NCBI RefSeq assembly: GCF_023856365.1
Contig: NC_064552.1
Span: 6,024,097 to 6,088,096 of the forward strand
Length of the DNA stretch: 64,000 bases
Direction of reading: 5' to 3'
Origin: Brienomyrus brachyistius
Lineage: Eukaryota > Chordata > Actinopteri > Osteoglossiformes > Mormyridae
Shown: piece by piece, positions 60,015 to 64,000 of the stretch
How the letters are laid out: each line of letters starts with the position of its first letter
Position numbering within the stretch: the stretch's first letter is position 1
Made by a program: the position numbers and the translations under genes
The notes under the pieces: model-generated
What the model was told of the DNA's origin: nothing
Databases searched by the model: none
The model's input: only the letters and a program-made list of their open reading frames with translations

Positions 60015-62479
60015 CGCACACCATGCGGCAGCTGCCACAGCAGACCTGGCCAAGCGAAGGCTGGCAAACCCTGGCCAACATCATTATTCATCATTACCGT
60101 ATTTAGCTATTTACATAATGACTTCATTAAACTAACTTAAATATTTACAGTAATACCAATTTATATAGCCAGATTAACAGCACCGTTCTTCAACAGTACT
60201 TTCCCCTTCTGTGAGCTGGTTCATTTACGTAGCTTTGTGATCAAAGCCCAGCTCCCAAGCCAACAGATTGTAAATTAAGCATATTCATATTACAGAACCT
60301 CCCCTAATATGATCAGAAGGTCTCACATACCTTCACAGCCTGGGCTGCTGCGATCCCGTCACGATGTAATCGCGATTATATGGTGCGTGCATAATAATCA
60401 CCAGGGCTTCAGATGACAGCTCAAACATTTGTCGGATACCGGCTTTTCAGTACCATACAGACATTTACTTACATTCAGTTTGGTAAGCAGTTTAGTAATG
60501 TACATAAAATATTAATGAGATGCGTATTGCAAGCCCAAAAGTCAGTGATCTGTATAAATTCGGCGTATCCTTATGTTTAATAAACATGTTGGACTTTAAA
60601 CTGCAAAAAGTACCACCACACCACCGACATCTTTTTACCTTATCAACAACATCTCCTTCAAAAGATGTGGCTGTTGAGCTGCTCCTTTCTTCACCGCCAT
60701 TTCAGCGCTTATCGCTTCCATGATTTACCAAAGCAGTAGCACGTGCTGTGATCTGCTAACCGAATCTAATAAACATACGGATACCGAATTTATGCAGACT
60801 ACTGACTATTGGACGTCACAGAACACATTTCATAAATTTTTTTAGGCAGACCACTAAGCTGCTGACCAAATTGTGGGCATAAGTAAACATCCATATACTG
60901 CTGAAAAGCTGCCGTACGGACAAATGTTTCACCCATCATCTAAAGCCCTGATGATTATTGGGCGCGACAGCCCTATCCACATCAAATCAGCAACAAGGCT
61001 AAATATGCCACACCTACAAAGATCTGAACTGAAGGCAATAGGAGCTTTAACTGCTACTCCCTCTGCAGGCTCAGTACTGTAACTGACACAACAGAACATC
61101 TTTGCCTCTGGTTTCACATTGTCAGGAATGAAAGGGCATTAATGGATGTTTCTGCAGTGAGCGTTACTTAATCACTACACCTCAGTTTAAAGGGTACTAT
61201 TAAGAGAGCACAGCGATGTTAACCCTCTTGATAAAATTACACACCTGCATATAAAATAACACAGTATTTTTACATCTATTTCGCAGCAAACAATGGATAC
61301 ATTCAAACACGGCACTGCTCTTTCTTTAAGGGCCCATCTTTAGTGGAACTCTAGCTCCACCTTGTGGTCATACATAGAAAATGGTATCTAGCAGACGAGA
61401 TTATCGCACAACGGGACCCGCTACAAAGGCCTAGGGCAGAGCTTGCGCTGTAAATCACACTTTGCCGTCTAATATAGCCTTACAGGAATAGGATCATCTC
61501 TTGAGACAGGGCAAACAAGAAGCGGGATGGTGCATTAAACCGCGAGCGCCTCAGTGCTAAGCCCTCCCCTAAGGTAATTTACTCGTGATGGAGAGAGGTT
61601 GACTCCTGCGCTGACCTGCGGTGCCGAGGCGGTTACTTGAGATGATATAAAACCACCCTGTCTTGCTGAGCCCGACCGTCAACAGACAAAGCATTCTAGC
61701 TCGCATATTTCTACGTTCTACACTCGTCTTATCAAGGACAGCCAGCCCTGCTAGGGCAGAAACGCCCCAAAGAGATATAAATCGCACCAGGAGTCCTGCC
61801 CGGTCGCGTTTTTATCCACCAATCCCACCTCGCGCTTATTTATGTGACACTTAGTATGTGCTCTAATCTATAATGCCAAAAATACCGAACTGCTACACAC
61901 AAACTAAAACAGGGTAGAAATAAACTACAAACGTGCCGGCCCTAACTAACCCTTCATACAGCCCTTCGGCCACAACTAGGTTTGCCATCAGCAAGCAATC
62001 TGCATCAATCCAGTTATAATCAGGGATGGACATAACTGGTACGCAAGTACGCATTCACTTTTAAAAACGATACGTGCGACAATCTATTGTTTGTAAAAGC
62101 GCAAATGCGTACTTATTTTATGTGCATTTGCGCTGATATGAAGACAAAATATAATTTAACAGTTATTTCCGACCAAGAAACATGATTAGTCAATAGGCGT
62201 TCTATGAGTGCTGTTACCAGAGCATAACCGCACTCGGACATTTCACATCGGATATATCACTCCGCTTTACAGGTGTATCTAAAGACCGTTACTTAGTTAC
62301 ATTAACGCCCGTCAGCCTCAACTGATAGAAACACAGTAGACACACTGTTACATTATTAACAACATTTACGTAACGCGGATACATTTATCCATAGGAAGGT
62401 GCGGGAAAAGCCAGGGGAGAAGGATAGAGGCCGAACTATAATGCCACGGGGAACTAGAGGCAGGATTATTCTGATAGGA

Positions 62480-63696
62480 TTAACACTAGATTTACCGAGT
62501 TTTTATTCTCTGCTGAGAGTCCCAAGGTGTTTGTCACCCCTGCTGTGATTTTCGCAGGTCTTCAGCCCCATCCTCCTCCTGCTTTTGTTGTGCAAACACA
62601 CCCATTACCTGTGAGGCCTGGCGCATTTGCATTTTTTACTCAGAGTAGCTCAAATCCAAGGCAGGCTAAACCTCTGTGTGTGACATGGAAACCTTCACAA
62701 AAGTCTGCCATATCTATACCAAATATCCCACACGCTGACTGACCTGCAAATATGAAAGACGCACATTCACAAAATATATGGAAACACAAGTCTGTGTTAT
62801 TTATAAAACAAATTGAGTGAAAATAGAATGAAAAGTTGCTAATAGAATGAAATGAATAAAATGAAAACATGCTAACACTTCAGTCTCCAATGCATGTTTG
62901 TATATAAATGTCATAAGCTGAGTGAAGTCATGGTCCATGGTTTTTGACATGCTCATACACATACAGAATAAAATGTCATTTCATTTTCATTGGCCATCAC
63001 TGAATTATAACACCAAAAGTGAATTTTGTTTTTGTGTGATCTCTCCAGCTTTGCATGTTTGGCTGTTCATGTAAAAATTGATGTATCCGTGCCTCAGTTC
63101 CAGGTTCATCTCTTCGTCATCTTTCTGCCTTTTGTCTCAGTGGTTACTGTCCCACACAGTCTGTCTATCTTTCAAAGTCTGTGTTTGCAGCGTTTGAAAA
63201 CCCAGTGACCATCATCCCTGTATTTGGCAATGGAGTTCCTTGGCTATAAGAATCGGAAACAATCTTCTTTTTCCTTTCCACCCTGTAGATGCTTTGTACA
63301 GAACGTAGGCATTCACCGCCACCAAGTCCAGCATGTTGTAAAACACAGCTACTGGCCACTTGCTTGTTGCTGCTCGTACTGAATACATGCGCGCCATTCT
63401 AAACACTGACGTGGAGAATTCCTCTCCCTGTGCAGTGTCCTTTGCCAATGGAGGAAGTTCACGGCAAACGTTATTCACCATGCCCAGTAAAGTGAAGCAG
63501 TCTGTGTGACAGTGACAGTGAGGTGAAGAAATTGTCCATTGTGACATTTCTCCCCGTCATCCAGAAATGACTCCATCAGACTCATGACCACGTTCTCTGC
63601 CAGCCTTCACCAAGAACTGTGCTGAAAGTTTCACTCCAGGAGAACACATGAACATAGATGTACAGCTGTTCTCGACCAAGGTTCATTGTCCATGCA
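62480..63696 (-). pseudogene. Degenerate piggyBac-type transposase and element remnant
   Basis: On the minus strand, pieces of a piggyBac-family transposase (DDE-type cut-and-paste enzyme) lie in three frames between about 63630 and 63210: ENVVMSLMESFLDDG; VTMDNFFTSLSLSHRLL (TMDNFFTS is a signature block); VCRELPPLAKDTAQGEEFST; and RMARMYSVRAATSKWPVAVF followed by YNMLDLVAVNAYVLY. Frame changes, a stop and a missing internal segment between GEEFSTSVF and RMARMYSV show it is dead. At 62480-62483 there is TTAA followed by CACTAGATTTACC; piggyBac inserts at TTAA and its ends begin CCCTAGA-like, so this is probably the element's downstream terminus. The other end is cut off by another repeat at about 63697. 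Confidence 0.85.
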
Positions 63697-64000
63697 GTAT
63701 ATTTACATTTACATTTACAGGATTTGGCAGACGCCCTTAGCCAGAGCGACTTACATAAGTGCTTTGAGACTCTGCAATGAATTTCCGATGCTAGCTCAAT
63801 AAGGACCCCAGCTACGAATACTATCTCTGAGAATGCCATTGAGTAGTGCAGAATTTTTATTTTATTTAATTTTTTTAAAACACACACCAGAAAAAGAGTC
63901 GAGTAAGAATATAGAAGTTCTACGTCAGGTATTTCTGAAAAAGAAAAGTTTTGAGTCGTCGCTTGAAGACATTCAAGGATTCAGCTGTTCGGACATCTAG
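63697..64000 (+). repeat. Interspersed fish repeat (ACATTTACATTTACAGGATT type)
   Basis: ATTTACATTTACATTTACAG, then GGCAGACGCCCTTAGCCAGA and GCGACTTACATAAGTGC, and further on TTTTGAGTCGTCGCTTGAAG and CAGCTGTTCGGACATCTAG, is a repeat I recognise as very abundant in teleost genomes. It interrupts or borders the piggyBac copy and runs past the window end. I do not assign a class. Confidence 0.6.

Noticed and set aside
59564..60106. 180-residue plus-strand frame
   Set aside because: Includes a TG/GA microsatellite and has no recognised domain or splice support.
60880..60905. GTAAACATCC, similar to the start of the miR-30 family (miR-30 loci lie near B3GAT2 in human)
   Set aside because: The rest of the mature sequence does not match and no hairpin partner is seen nearby.

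Overview
The window is vertebrate nuclear DNA, almost certainly from a ray-finned (teleost) fish. Short exons with GT/AG borders sit in kilobase-sized introns. There are many (CA)n and (GATA)n microsatellites, tRNA-derived SINEs, short inverted-repeat transposons and a decayed piggyBac copy. There is no bacterial gene organisation, and nearly all long open frames are chance or repeat artefacts.

Two protein-coding genes can be supported, lying tail to tail. On the plus strand, 32424-32510 is the last coding exon of a beta-1,3-glucuronyltransferase, best matched to B3GAT2; its earlier exons were not found. The minus strand carries most of smap1, an Arf GTPase-activating protein. Ten coding exons run from 54649 down to the stop at 33640 and cover everything except the first ~39 residues, which must lie beyond base 64000. 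Tail-to-tail SMAP1-B3GAT2 is also the arrangement I recall for human chromosome 6q13, so this looks like conserved synteny. The second-last smap1 exon carries an apparent one-base insertion near 35001-35008.

Layout. 1-32423: non-coding, probably B3GAT2 intron and/or upstream DNA. It holds a promoter-like cluster with an RFX X-box at about 1.1 kb, CpG-dense DNA at 8.4-8.7 kb, a 43-bp minisatellite with higher-order structure at 10.2-10.9 kb, a GATA array at 20.2-20.7 kb and a 500-N assembly gap at 29564-30063. 32424-33640: the two gene ends. 33640-54649: smap1 exons and introns with minisatellites of 33 bp (CACGTG and CCACACCC motifs), 53 bp (TGACGTC motifs), 31 bp and 49 bp, plus an 18-bp array just upstream of an exon. 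54650-64000: probably smap1 intron 1, mostly transposon remnants, ending in a broken piggyBac copy.

The most unusual non-coding feature is a ~260-bp repeat family, seven copies in 64 kb, nearly all joined to (CA)n or (TG)n tracts and ending in a hairpin of the type TTGTGGGGAC...GTCCCCACAA. Long poly-G/poly-C runs (16-29 bases) are also unusually frequent. I found no CRISPR array, operon, tRNA or rRNA gene, and no clearly new molecular system.
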